From: Pelagibius sp040217155
Lineage (GTDB): Bacteria; Pseudomonadota; Alphaproteobacteria; Kiloniellales; Kiloniellaceae
Assembly: GCA_040217155.1 (NCBI GenBank)
Contig: JAVJNS010000005.1
Span: forward strand, 1-64,000
DNA length: 64,000 nt
Reading direction: 5' to 3'
Positions 36,494 through 44,880 of the stretch are shown in pieces. Under the pieces are notes generated by a model. The model was not told the origin of the DNA and did no database searches. It saw only the letters and a program-made list of their open reading frames with translations. Position 1 is the first letter of the stretch. Each line of letters begins with the position of its first letter. Made by a program: the position numbers and the translations under genes.

Positions 36494-37039
36494 GTGCCAC
36501 AACTCTCATCGTTGAGACAGGGAGCATCGCTCCTCGATCTGTTCAAAGCTTTTCCGGACTCGAGCAAACCGCTCATTCATCTGAATGAGGTGCTCCTGCG
36601 CGGCCCGTCGCCATTTACAAAAGCCGAGCGCGAGTTGATCGCCACCTTCGTTTCCCATCTCAATCGCTGTGGCTATTGTCAGGGCGTTCATGCAGCGACA
36701 GCGGAACGATTGGGGATCGGCAGGAATACCCTGGAAGACCTGGCCGAAGGAGTGGCCGGAGCGACGATACCCGAGCGGATGAAGCCGGTCTTGAGCTACG
36801 CGGAGAAACTGACCGACCGCCCGGATAGCCTGGTGAAAGCCGATGCCGACGCTATTCTCGAAGCGGGCTGGGACGAGACGGCGATCTACCACACCGTTGC
36901 GGTGACGGCGCTGTTCAATTTCATGAACCGGCTCGTGGAAGGGCTCGGGATCGAGTATTCGGCGTCTTATGCGGAGCAGGCCTCCAAGCGGCTCGCCGAG
37001 GGAGGCTACCTGCCTTTGATTGAGATGCTGGACCGCTGA
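36494..37039 (+). CDS. AhpD-like / carboxymuconolactone-decarboxylase-fold peroxidase
   Basis: A 181-residue alpha-helical protein of the AhpD-like fold. The redox-active CxxC with following His is intact (C59, C62, H66 in RCGYCQGVH). This matches peroxidase-related enzymes that reduce hydroperoxides through the dithiol. The GTG at 36494 has GGAGG at 36482-36486, 7 nt away. It is followed 61 bp later by a PfpI/DJ-1 gene on the same strand, so the two may form a small oxidative or carbonyl-stress operon. Confidence 0.85.
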   Translation: MPQLSSLRQGASLLDLFKAFPDSSKPLIHLNEVLLRGPSPFTKAERELIATFVSHLNRCGYCQGVHAATAERLGIGRNTLEDLAEGVAGATIPERMKPVLSYAEKLTDRPDSLVKADADAILEAGWDETAIYHTVAVTALFNFMNRLVEGLGIEYSASYAEQASKRLAEGGYLPLIEMLDR

Positions 37040-37100
37040 TGCCCATCATGTTCCACCGGCGATCACAGAGTGACATTATCTAAAGTGAAGGAGGCCCATC

Positions 37101-37787
37101 ATGGCCAAAAGGAAGATCCTCGTCGTCGTGACCGGAACCGAGAAGTTCCCGGGCATCGAGCGCGCAACAGGCATCTGGCTTGGCGAGGCCGTCCATTTTG
37201 TCGAGAAAGTCGAGAAAGCCGGCTTCCAAGTGGACTATGTCAGCCCAGAAGGAGGTTATACTCCCATCGACCCTCACAGTCTCGCCACGGCAGAACCGAT
37301 CGACTGGGAATGGTATCAAAACAAGGCCTTCATGAATCTTCTCGGTGCCACTCTAAAGCCGAGCGATGTCGATCCGAAAGACTATGCAGCAATCTACTTC
37401 GTCGGCGGGCACGGCGTCATCTGGGATATTCCCGACAACGAGGAACTTCAGGCCCTCAGCCGCAAGATTTACGAGAATGGTGGAATTGTCTCTTCGGTCT
37501 GCCACGGCGCGGCGGCACTGCTGAACATTCGCCTCTCGGATGGAACCCTGCTGATAAAGGACAAGGAAGTGACGGGCTTCTCCAACGACGAAGAAAAACT
37601 GGTTGAACTCGATCAGTTCGTGCCCTTCCTCACGGAGACAGAACTCAAAAACCGTGGCGCCACCTACAAGAAGGCGGATGACCCCTGGCAGACCTTCGCG
37701 ATCTCCAGTCATCGCAGTATCACCGGCCAGAACCCCGCCTCCGGTGGCGCCGTCGCGGACTTGGTGACTAAGGAACTCGGCGCTTGA
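37101..37787 (+). CDS. DJ-1/PfpI-family protein, Hsp31-like glyoxalase/chaperone group
   Basis: A 228-residue class I glutamine-amidotransferase-like domain. The nucleophile elbow is SSVCHGAAAL with Cys134 followed by His135. GGHG at residues 102-105 and a conserved Glu (E29) near the N-terminus complete the site. Length and the inserted N-terminal region (PEGGYTPIDPHSL) resemble Hsp31-like proteins, which act as glyoxalase III, protease or chaperone. A near-perfect AAGGAGG precedes the ATG. It is probably co-transcribed with the AhpD-like gene. Confidence 0.85.
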   Translation: MAKRKILVVVTGTEKFPGIERATGIWLGEAVHFVEKVEKAGFQVDYVSPEGGYTPIDPHSLATAEPIDWEWYQNKAFMNLLGATLKPSDVDPKDYAAIYFVGGHGVIWDIPDNEELQALSRKIYENGGIVSSVCHGAAALLNIRLSDGTLLIKDKEVTGFSNDEEKLVELDQFVPFLTETELKNRGATYKKADDPWQTFAISSHRSITGQNPASGGAVADLVTKELGA

Positions 37788-37927
37788 AGTCACGGGCAGG
37801 ATAGACCGTCGCAGCGCTATCGACGCCGTCCTCTATGCAAACACCAAACTGCTGAAACAGCGACTGAATGCCGGCCGCCGAACCGGCACCAGTGATCAAG
37901 TGACAGGGCGCGATCGGCCCGGTGCTC

Positions 37928-39673
37928 CTATTCCGCTGGCAGGCCAAGCGCGAGGAGCTGCGCGCCGATGCGGTCGAGGACCCGCGGCGAGAACACCATG
38001 GCGTCCTTGAAACGCTTCACCGTCAGGCCCGGATAGGCGGCCAGGAGCGCGTCGAAGGAGGCGCGCGCCTGTTCCTCCCGCCCGGCGGCCAGCAGCGCCG
38101 GGGCGAGGTTGCGATGGATCCAGTGCGCGTTCGGCCGCTCCTCGAGCGCGCGCAGGAACACGTCGGCGGCGGCATCGTCGTCGCCCGCCACCTGATGGGA
38201 CGAGGCGATGCCGACATAGTTGTTGAAGTTCATGGGATCGAGCGGACTGAGACGCAGCGCTTTTTGGAACTGCGCCAAGGCCTCGCTCGGCCGGTCGGCA
38301 TAGGTCTCCAGCCAGCCCAGCCGACTCCAGGCCCAGGCGGCGTTGGTGTCGAGCGCCACGGCGCGCTCCAGCAACACCCGGGCGGCGCCGTAGTGCCGCG
38401 CGAAGGTGTGAACCGTCCCGAGGATGGCGAGGATCAGCGGGTCGTCGGCGGAGAGATTCGCCGCTCGCTCCGCCTGCGCCAGCGCCATTGCCTTGGTCGC
38501 TTCGATATCCTCGACCCAGGTGTAGACGGAGCGCTGGGCATGGCACCAGGCCGCCAGCGCCAACGCAAGCGGGTAATCGGGATCGATTTCCAGCGCCTTG
38601 TCCAACAGCTCCAGCGCCCTGGTCGCCTCGTCCTTTTCCAGCATCCAGACATGGCGCATGGCGCGCATGGTGTAGTCGTAGGCGCCGAGATCCTGCGGCC
38701 GCTTGCGGCGCGCGCGCTCGACTTCGGCGAGGCGGATCGACGGCTGCAAGGCGCCGGCAACCTGTTCGGTGATGCGGTCCTGCAGGTCGAAGATATTGTC
38801 CAGCGAACCGTCGTACTTCTCGGCCCAGATATGGGAGCCGCCGTTGGTCTCGATGAGCTGCACGGTAATTCGGACCCGGCCGCCGGCGCGCTGGACGCTG
38901 CCCTCCAGCACATAGGCCACCCCCAGGTCGCGCCCGATCTCGCGCAGGTTCACCGCCCGCCCCTTGTAGGCGAAGGCGGAGTTGCGGGCGATGACGAAGA
39001 ACGCTCGGATGCGGCTGAGCGCGGCGGTGAGCGCCTCGACCACGCCGTCGGCGAAGTAGTCCTGCTCGGGATCTCCGGACATGTTGTCGAAGGGCAGGAC
39101 CGCGATCGACGGCTTGTCGGGCAATGCCAGCGGAGCGATGCCGACCGTCGCCGTCCGCGCGCCCTCGGGGGCCCAGTGCCAAACACTGATCGGGCGGTCG
39201 ATGTTCTTCAGTTCCCGGCGCCCGCCGTCGCGAAACTCCCCGTCGATGCGGCCGACGATGTATTCCCGCACGGCGCCGGAGATGGCCACGCCACCGGGCT
39301 CGGCGACGCTCTCCAGCCGCGCCGCGATGTTGACCCCATCGCCGAGGATGTCGCCGTCCTCGATCACCACGTCGCCGACGTTGACCCCGACGCGGAGTCG
39401 GAGATCGCCGTCCCGCGCCGCCATGCCCGTCTGAACCGCCATGGCGCAGCGCAGGGCGTCGACGGCGGAGGCGAACTCGACCAGGACACCGTCGCCCATG
39501 GTCTTGACGACGCGCCCGCCATGCTCGCCGAACGAAGGGTCGAGAATCTCTTTCCGCACCGCGTGCAGCGCCGCCAGGGCGCCGGCCTCGTCGGCGGCGA
39601 CCATGCGGGAATAGCCCACCACATCCGCGGCCAGGATCGCCGCGAGCCGCCTCTCAACACGATTTGCTGCCAT
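37928..39673 (-). CDS. Class III adenylate/guanylate cyclase with TolB-like and TPR domains
   Basis: A 581-residue cytoplasmic protein. Residues ~8-165 form a class III cyclase domain with metal-binding ILAADVVGYSRM and KTMGDGVLVEF. A TolB-N-like segment (SIAVLPFDNMSGDPEQDYFADGV) follows at ~190-310. TPR repeats fill the C-terminal half (ELLDKALEIDPDYPLALALAAWCHAQ and others). Proteins of this build make cAMP and are abundant in Rhizobiales and Rhodospirillales. No transmembrane segment is visible. It stands alone, 150 bp from the metallo-hydrolase gene. Confidence 0.88.
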   Translation of the reverse strand: MAANRVERRLAAILAADVVGYSRMVAADEAGALAALHAVRKEILDPSFGEHGGRVVKTMGDGVLVEFASAVDALRCAMAVQTGMAARDGDLRLRVGVNVGDVVIEDGDILGDGVNIAARLESVAEPGGVAISGAVREYIVGRIDGEFRDGGRRELKNIDRPISVWHWAPEGARTATVGIAPLALPDKPSIAVLPFDNMSGDPEQDYFADGVVEALTAALSRIRAFFVIARNSAFAYKGRAVNLREIGRDLGVAYVLEGSVQRAGGRVRITVQLIETNGGSHIWAEKYDGSLDNIFDLQDRITEQVAGALQPSIRLAEVERARRKRPQDLGAYDYTMRAMRHVWMLEKDEATRALELLDKALEIDPDYPLALALAAWCHAQRSVYTWVEDIEATKAMALAQAERAANLSADDPLILAILGTVHTFARHYGAARVLLERAVALDTNAAWAWSRLGWLETYADRPSEALAQFQKALRLSPLDPMNFNNYVGIASSHQVAGDDDAAADVFLRALEERPNAHWIHRNLAPALLAAGREEQARASFDALLAAYPGLTVKRFKDAMVFSPRVLDRIGAQLLALGLPAE

Positions 39674-39826
39674 ACCTGCACGAACCCTTAGGGTTACACG
39701 CGATTTCTGAAGCTATTCTGCGGCGCAGGGACGTCGTACGGCCTCTTCGGCTTCTCCACCCCCTGGTCGCAGTCTAACACAGCCGGGCACGGCTGACGGC
39801 ACATTTGAGAGCTCCCAAGACCCTGG

Positions 39827-40642
39827 TCAAGATACCAGCGGCGGCCGGTGCAGGGCGACCGCCTCGACACGCCCGGCGCCGGGGTCGGTGCGGGGATAGA
39901 GCCGCATGACCTCCGGGTCGTGGCCGGGGATGACGTGGTCCGGGCTGTCGGCGAGACGCTCGACCGTTTCATAGGCTTCCAGCATGTCGCCGACATTGAC
40001 GACGATGGGAAAGGGATCGCGGTTGCGGATATTGGCGTAGAAGTGCGCGGCGTCGGAGGCCAGCACCACGGCGCCGCGCCCGGTCGGCACGCGCACGACC
40101 TGCAGCCCCTGGGTGTGGCCGCCGACCCTGTGCAGCGTCACGCCCGGCGCGATCTCCGCGGCGCCGTCATGAAAGCACACCCTGCCCGCGTAGACCTTGC
40201 GCACCATGGTCACGACGTCCTCGACGTTATAGGCGTGGCGCAGCATGCCATGGCACATGAGACGCCCCGTCGCATAGGCGATCTCGGCATCCTGCAAGTG
40301 AAAGGTCGCCTTGGGAAAGTCCTGCAGGTTGCCGGCGTGGTCGTAGTGAAGATGCGTGATGACGACGTCCGCTACCGCATCGCAGTCGATGCCGAGCGCC
40401 TCGAGCCCCTGCCGCGGCGGCTGCAGCAGCCTGCGGCCGCGCCGCTGAGCGGCCTGCGCGCCGAAGCCGGTGTCGACGACGATGTTGCGCCCCTCGCCGC
40501 GGATCACCCAGACGAAGTAGTCCATGGAAAGCGGCCCGTCGTGCGGGTCCGGCGAGATAAAGTTCTCCTGCGGCTGCCGTGCGACGGTCGCGTAACGCAG
40601 GGCGAGGACTTCGTAGCAGGGCGGCTTGTGGCCTTCGATCAC
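39827..40642 (-). CDS. MBL-fold hydrolase, N-acyl-homoserine-lactonase-like
   Basis: A 271-residue metallo-beta-lactamase-fold enzyme. The metal motif HLHYDHAG is intact, followed by GGHTQGLQV, LASDAAHFY and a final PGHD with metal-ligand His. These residues are arranged as in AiiA-type lactonases. GTG at 40642 overlaps the dehydrogenase stop (GTGA), so the two are translationally coupled. A paired dehydrogenase makes a small hydroxyacid lactone a better guess than quorum-sensing signals, but this is inference. Confidence 0.8.
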   Translation of the reverse strand: MIEGHKPPCYEVLALRYATVARQPQENFISPDPHDGPLSMDYFVWVIRGEGRNIVVDTGFGAQAAQRRGRRLLQPPRQGLEALGIDCDAVADVVITHLHYDHAGNLQDFPKATFHLQDAEIAYATGRLMCHGMLRHAYNVEDVVTMVRKVYAGRVCFHDGAAEIAPGVTLHRVGGHTQGLQVVRVPTGRGAVVLASDAAHFYANIRNRDPFPIVVNVGDMLEAYETVERLADSPDHVIPGHDPEVMRLYPRTDPGAGRVEAVALHRPPLVS

Positions 40643-41568
40643 GGGGTATCCTCCAGCTCCGCAAGGTAGCGATAAATCTCAGTGTGGTCCGCCGCAGCGC
40701 CGAGCTTCTCACCGGCCTCGGCCCACAGCGCCTCGCAGACACTGGCCAGCGGCGCGGCGACCCCGATGTGACGGGCGATGTCAGCGGCGGTGTGCAGATC
40801 CTTGGTCATCAGGCCCATGGCGAAGCCGGAGGCGAAGCCGCCGGACAGCACCTGCTGTTTCATTTTCACCTCGGTGCTGTTGTTGCGGCCGGTCGAAGCA
40901 TTGAGCACATCGACGATGATCTCCGGGTCCAGCCCGAAACGGCCGCCGATGATGATCGCCTCCGCCGCGGCCGCCAGGCCCGCCGCCGAGACGTAATTGT
41001 TGAGCGCTTTCATAGCGTGACCCGAACCGAGCGGGCCGGTCGGAAAAATCGACTTGCCCATGGCGTTCAATAGCGGCCGGATTCGGTCTATCGCCCCCGT
41101 CTCGCCGCCGGCCATGATCGCCAGTGAGCCGTCGACCGCGCGCTTCACGCCGCCCGAGACCGGCGCGTCCACCAGTGGGAAGCCGAGCGGCTCCAGTTCA
41201 CGCGCCAGTGCCCGCGTGTCGATTGGCGACGAGGAAGACATGTCGATTACGACGGTGCCCGGCGCCGCGGCGGCCAGGCCACCCTGCCCCGCCGTTCCGT
41301 AAAGGACTTCGCGCACGATCGCCCCGTTGGGCAGCATGGTGATTACTGCGGCGACATCGCGGCAGGCGGACGCGGCCGACTGGGCGGCGGGGACACCCGA
41401 AGCTTCTTCGAAGCTCCGCCGCGCGGCCTCCGCCGCATCAAAGGCCGCCACGGCAAAACCGGCTTTGATCAGGCACGCGGCCATCGGACGGCCCATCTGG
41501 CCCAGGCCGATGAAACCAACGGCGGCCGGCGGCACCAGCGCCTCCACGGCGGCGGAACGGTCACTCAC
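40639..41568 (-). CDS. NAD-dependent beta-hydroxyacid dehydrogenase (HIBADH/GarR family)
   Basis: About 309 residues from GTG 41568, which has GGAGGGAG upstream. The Rossmann motif GFIGLGQMGRPMA begins near residue 18. DAPVSGGVKRAVDGSLAIMAGG is the substrate-carboxylate motif, and the catalytic Lys lies in AMKALNNYVSAAG. The family oxidises 3-hydroxyisobutyrate, tartronate, L-threonate and similar acids with NAD(P)+. Overlap with the lactonase-like gene suggests hydrolysis of a lactone or ester to a hydroxyacid that this enzyme oxidises. Confidence 0.88.
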   Translation of the reverse strand: MSDRSAAVEALVPPAAVGFIGLGQMGRPMAACLIKAGFAVAAFDAAEAARRSFEEASGVPAAQSAASACRDVAAVITMLPNGAIVREVLYGTAGQGGLAAAAPGTVVIDMSSSSPIDTRALARELEPLGFPLVDAPVSGGVKRAVDGSLAIMAGGETGAIDRIRPLLNAMGKSIFPTGPLGSGHAMKALNNYVSAAGLAAAAEAIIIGGRFGLDPEIIVDVLNASTGRNNSTEVKMKQQVLSGGFASGFAMGLMTKDLHTAADIARHIGVAAPLASVCEALWAEAGEKLGAAADHTEIYRYLAELEDTP

Positions 41569-41778
41569 CAACTTGCTCCCTCCAAATCTTTCTGGCGCGC
41601 ATCACCCGCCACGCTCTTGCGAGGACGGCAGGCCAACGTCAAGCAGCGATCGGGCAGGCCAACCCGGCAGGTCAGTTGAAACGCCCGCCTGCAGGGTGTC
41701 TTACCACATCCGCCGAATCGCCGCGCTTGCCGCAGAACGGCGGTCGCCGTCGGCAGTACTTTTTGCAACCTTGCCTTG

Positions 41779-42279
41779 GTGAAACTGGGTAGAGTGGCCG
41801 CGACAGCAACACCCCCGCCGAAGGATCCGGCCTTGCCCGACTGCCGCCAAATGACCGCCGACGACATTCCCGCGGTCCTCGCGCTGAGGCTTTCGACCGT
41901 GGAAAACGCCGTCACCCTCGAAGAACTGAAGGCGGACTACGGCGTGACGCCGGAGTCCCTGGCCGCAGGGATGCGGTGCGACGTCAGGGGCTGGCTCTCG
42001 GAGCAAGACGGAAAGGTGCTGGGCTTCGCCATGGGCGACCGTTCGAACGGCGAGGTCCAGGTCGTCGCCGTGCTGCCCGGCCTCGAAGCGCGCGGCATCG
42101 GCAAGGCGGTGCTGAGCAAGGTTCGGGACTGGCTGTTTTCCGAGGGCCACGACGAGATCTGGCTGCGCGCCAACCCCGACCCCGATGTGCGCGCCAGCGG
42201 CTTCTACCGGCGGCTGGGCTGGCGCCGCACCGGGATAATGCGGGGCGGCGATGAGGTGCTCAGGCTACGAAATAACTAG
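41779..42279 (+). CDS. GNAT-family N-acetyltransferase
   Basis: About 166 residues. The acetyl-CoA-binding motif A is visible (VQVVAVLPGLEARGIGKAVLSKV, with the ARGIGKA loop), then LRANPDPDVRASGFYRRLGWRRTG, the usual C-terminal GNAT motif B. The start is uncertain among TTG 41776, GTG 41779 and later GTG/TTG codons, because the first ~25 residues are not conserved-looking. The substrate is unknown. It stands alone between divergent and unrelated genes. Confidence 0.75.
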   Translation: MKLGRVAATATPPPKDPALPDCRQMTADDIPAVLALRLSTVENAVTLEELKADYGVTPESLAAGMRCDVRGWLSEQDGKVLGFAMGDRSNGEVQVVAVLPGLEARGIGKAVLSKVRDWLFSEGHDEIWLRANPDPDVRASGFYRRLGWRRTGIMRGGDEVLRLRNN

Positions 42280-42378
42280 CTCTATCCGGCTGTCGCGCAG
42301 AGATTAAACTGTTGGTTCGCCGGCAAACCCGTCTGGCGCGGATTGCTGTTCTGGAAATCCTGGGGAAGGGAGGGTTGC

Positions 42379-43062
42379 TTGCTGAGGGTTACCTACATTC
42401 CCGTGGTCGATCAAGACTACGCGGAGCGGCTCCGCCAGAGGGCGCATCGCATCGATCCCGCGGCCGAGGTCAAAGGGCGGTACCCGGACCCGCAAGGTGT
42501 CGTCGAATGGGCGCTGCCCGTCGTCTTCGCCTTCGTCGTCGGCGGAATTTCAGCCGCCATCCTCCAGGAACTGGGCAAGGATATCTACAAGGGCCTGAAG
42601 CAACTCGTTGTCGACTCCCACGACGAGGCCCGCAAGTCTCCCTATCAGTGGCGGGGGCCCCGTAAGGAGCCGAATTTGAACGGCCCAACGGCGGCCGACG
42701 CACCGGCGTCAGTGGAAACCCTGCCGGAGAGCCGAGTCCTCTCGCCCCCGCTTAAGGTGACCCTGCAGGTCGATGAATGGGGCGCCGCCTTCAGCTTTGT
42801 ATTCTCCGCCGCCCTTTCCCCGCGACAGGTGGCCGATGCCTACGGCGCGATGCCGAAAACCGCGCAGACCATCCTGGACTATTGCATTTACAACCATGCT
42901 CAGTTGCGCTCCAAGCGGGATCGGCCGCAACTCTATCAGGGCAGTATGCCGGACAGCATCTGGGAAGAACTGCTCGAATTTGAGGTGCACCAGGGCTCCA
43001 CGCTCCTGCACAGCGTGTTCCTTTATGACGTCGAGGCGAGAATTTGGGGCCGGGTGAACTGA
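42379..43062 (+). CDS. Hypothetical single-helix membrane protein
   Basis: About 227 residues from TTG 42379, which is preceded by AGGGAGG a few bases upstream; an earlier in-frame TTG at 42343 lacks this. One strong hydrophobic segment is seen (VVEWALPVVFAFVVGGISAAIL, ~residues 40-61). A large soluble C-terminal domain (~105-227) has no motif I recognise. N-terminal VTYIPVVDQDYAERLRQRAHRI is amphipathic. Context is uninformative. Confidence 0.6.
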   Translation: MLRVTYIPVVDQDYAERLRQRAHRIDPAAEVKGRYPDPQGVVEWALPVVFAFVVGGISAAILQELGKDIYKGLKQLVVDSHDEARKSPYQWRGPRKEPNLNGPTAADAPASVETLPESRVLSPPLKVTLQVDEWGAAFSFVFSAALSPRQVADAYGAMPKTAQTILDYCIYNHAQLRSKRDRPQLYQGSMPDSIWEELLEFEVHQGSTLLHSVFLYDVEARIWGRVN

Positions 43063-43151
43063 TGTGATCTGACCGAGGAGGATCGCGTCGCGGGACCGGC
43101 GCTACGGGGGCCGGCGCTGCGCGCGCGTCAAGAACCGAAGCGCCGCCCGGA

Positions 43152-43994
43152 TCAGGCGACGACCGTCGTCACCTCGGCGGCCTCGGCGGCTTCCGCCAGG
43201 GCCTTGGGCAGCGGCTTGTCGATCACCAGATCGGTCAGCGCGCTCAGCGGCATGACGATCTCCAGCAGGCGGATGTTGAACTTGGTGTGGTCGGCCATGA
43301 AGAGGCGGCGCTCGGCGCGGCGGAACATGGTGCGCTTGATCCAGCAGGCGTTGCTGTCGACGTCGGTGATGCCGCCCTCGGTGATGCCGCCGGCCGAGGT
43401 GAAGGCGACGTTGGCGTGGAAGCGCTCCAGGTACTCGCAGGTGTCCTGGCCGTAGACCCCCTTCTCGTGCGTCGAATAGGCGCCGGGGCAGAGGATCACC
43501 TTGACCCGGTCGGAGACCCCCGCCGCCTCGGCGATATCCAGCCCGTTGGTGATCACCGTGGCCTCGATGCGGGCGACCGCGATCTTCTCGGCCAGGTGAT
43601 GGGTGGTGGCGCCGGAGTCGATCATCACCACGTCGCCCGGCGCGATGGCCTGGATGGCCACCGCGGCGATGCGCTGGCGCTCGGCGACCATGGCGGCGGT
43701 ACGCTCGCGGATCGAAGGCTCGCGTCCCATGGGTGCGGCGGCGCCGCCGTAGGTGCGCTCCACCAGGCCGCGCGACGAGAGATCGTCGATGTCGCGGCGC
43801 ACTGTTTCGGTCGAGACCTTGAAGGCCTCGGCCAGATGCGAGATGCGCACCGTGGGATTGGATCTCAGTTCGGCGATGATGCGGCGGTGCCGCTCGTCGC
43901 GGTCGAGCCGGCCGCTGCCCTTCGCGGGTTTCAGGTTCGCCTTGGCACTCGTCCTCGTGCACGTCTTGGCCGGCATATCGCTGGGCGCCGTCAT
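43152..43994 (-). CDS. DeoR-family transcriptional regulator
   Basis: A 280-residue regulator. The DeoR winged helix is at residues ~33-90 (RHRRIIAELRSNPTVRISHLAEAFKVSTETVRRDID). The C-terminal sugar-phosphate-isomerase-like sensor contains DSGATTHHLAEKI and the VMITNGLDIA-type strand. Its ATG overlaps the TIM-barrel gene stop (ATGA). Both are divergent from the PotDABC operon across a 210-bp gap, so it is the obvious regulator of that operon. DeoR members usually answer a phosphorylated ligand, whereas the operon looks amine-related, so the effector is unclear. Confidence 0.88.
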   Translation of the reverse strand: MTAPSDMPAKTCTRTSAKANLKPAKGSGRLDRDERHRRIIAELRSNPTVRISHLAEAFKVSTETVRRDIDDLSSRGLVERTYGGAAAPMGREPSIRERTAAMVAERQRIAAVAIQAIAPGDVVMIDSGATTHHLAEKIAVARIEATVITNGLDIAEAAGVSDRVKVILCPGAYSTHEKGVYGQDTCEYLERFHANVAFTSAGGITEGGITDVDSNACWIKRTMFRRAERRLFMADHTKFNIRLLEIVMPLSALTDLVIDKPLPKALAEAAEAAEVTTVVA

Positions 43995-44671
43995 GCGGCG
44001 GCTTCCAGGATGTCTCCCAACTGCGAGGCCAACGAGCCCTTGCGCGGGCTGAAGGAGCCATCGAAGGCGGCGGAGCCGACGGTGAAGGCATTGGCGCCGG
44101 CCTCGGCCAGGGCGCGGATGCGGTCCGGCGTGTCGATGCTGCCGGCCACCACCAGTGTCCCCCTGGTGGCGCGGCGCGCCGCCTTCACCAGGTCCAGCGG
44201 ATCGGCATCGGTGGCGCGGTAGGCCAGCAGGTCGACGCCAGCGCAGCCGAGGGATTCGAAGCGGCGGCAGTCGTCCTCAACGTCGCCGGGCCTGCCGCCC
44301 AGGGTCGTCGGATGGCCGACCGGGCGCCCCGGGAAAGGCAGAAAATTGATGCCGCTGCCGTCGAGGATCTCCAGAATCTCCTTGGCCTCGGTGCCGCCCA
44401 TGACGCAGTCGACGCCGATTTCGCGGGCCGCGCGGGCCGAGGCCAGGCAGGCCTCATGGGTCGCCGATACAACTTCAAGGTAGCTGACCGCGCCCACCGC
44501 CTTGATGCGCCGGTTGAGCTCCACCAGGACGTCCAGCTCGACCCCGATATCCTTGAATCCCATATGTTTCACACCGGCCCTGGCAACCGTCTCGAAGACC
44601 TCCAGACAGTCTTCGACCGTTTGGTCGGCACGGGTGAACATGAAAATGAAATCAATCGGGGGACGCGTCAT
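43991..44671 (-). CDS. TIM-barrel protein of unknown substrate
   Basis: A 226-residue (beta/alpha)8-type protein. It has repeated strand ends (FIFMFTRADQTVEDC, DCVMGGTEAKEI, GTLVVAGSIDTPDRI) and a phosphate-binding-like end, ANAFTVGSAAFDGS. These are as in HisA/NanE-like barrels. I cannot name the reaction. It precedes the DeoR gene with a 4-bp overlap and faces the PotD-like gene. The pairing with a DeoR sensor suggests the barrel makes or removes that regulator's phosphorylated ligand; that is inference. Confidence 0.65.
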   Translation of the reverse strand: MTRPPIDFIFMFTRADQTVEDCLEVFETVARAGVKHMGFKDIGVELDVLVELNRRIKAVGAVSYLEVVSATHEACLASARAAREIGVDCVMGGTEAKEILEILDGSGINFLPFPGRPVGHPTTLGGRPGDVEDDCRRFESLGCAGVDLLAYRATDADPLDLVKAARRATRGTLVVAGSIDTPDRIRALAEAGANAFTVGSAAFDGSFSPRKGSLASQLGDILEAAA

Positions 44672-44779
44672 GAAGGGCCGTTCTCCACATCGGTACCGGC
44701 GCCTTTTATACAGCGCCTTTCAGCCCGGCCTCGCGGCGGACATTCTGCATTCGGTTATGCCCCAACTCCGTGGTGAGTA

Positions 44780-44804
44780 CAACAAATGATGTTGGAAATA
44801 CCAA
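44780..44804. promoter_or_regulatory. Inverted-repeat cluster in the divergent DeoR/PotD promoter region
   Basis: CAACA (44780-44784) pairs with TGTTG (44790-44794); GTTGG (44791-44795) is followed by ACCAA (44800-44804). The cluster lies ~77-100 bp before the PotD-like start and ~110 bp before the divergent TIM-barrel start. It resembles the cluster before the gene at 31492, with one base less between GTTGG and ACCAA. Confidence 0.45.
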
Positions 44805-44880
44805 ATTTCACGTGGTACCTTCATCACCAAGAACGCTACAGGGATCAAAGGCCAATCAAGAAAAATCGGGAGACGTGATC

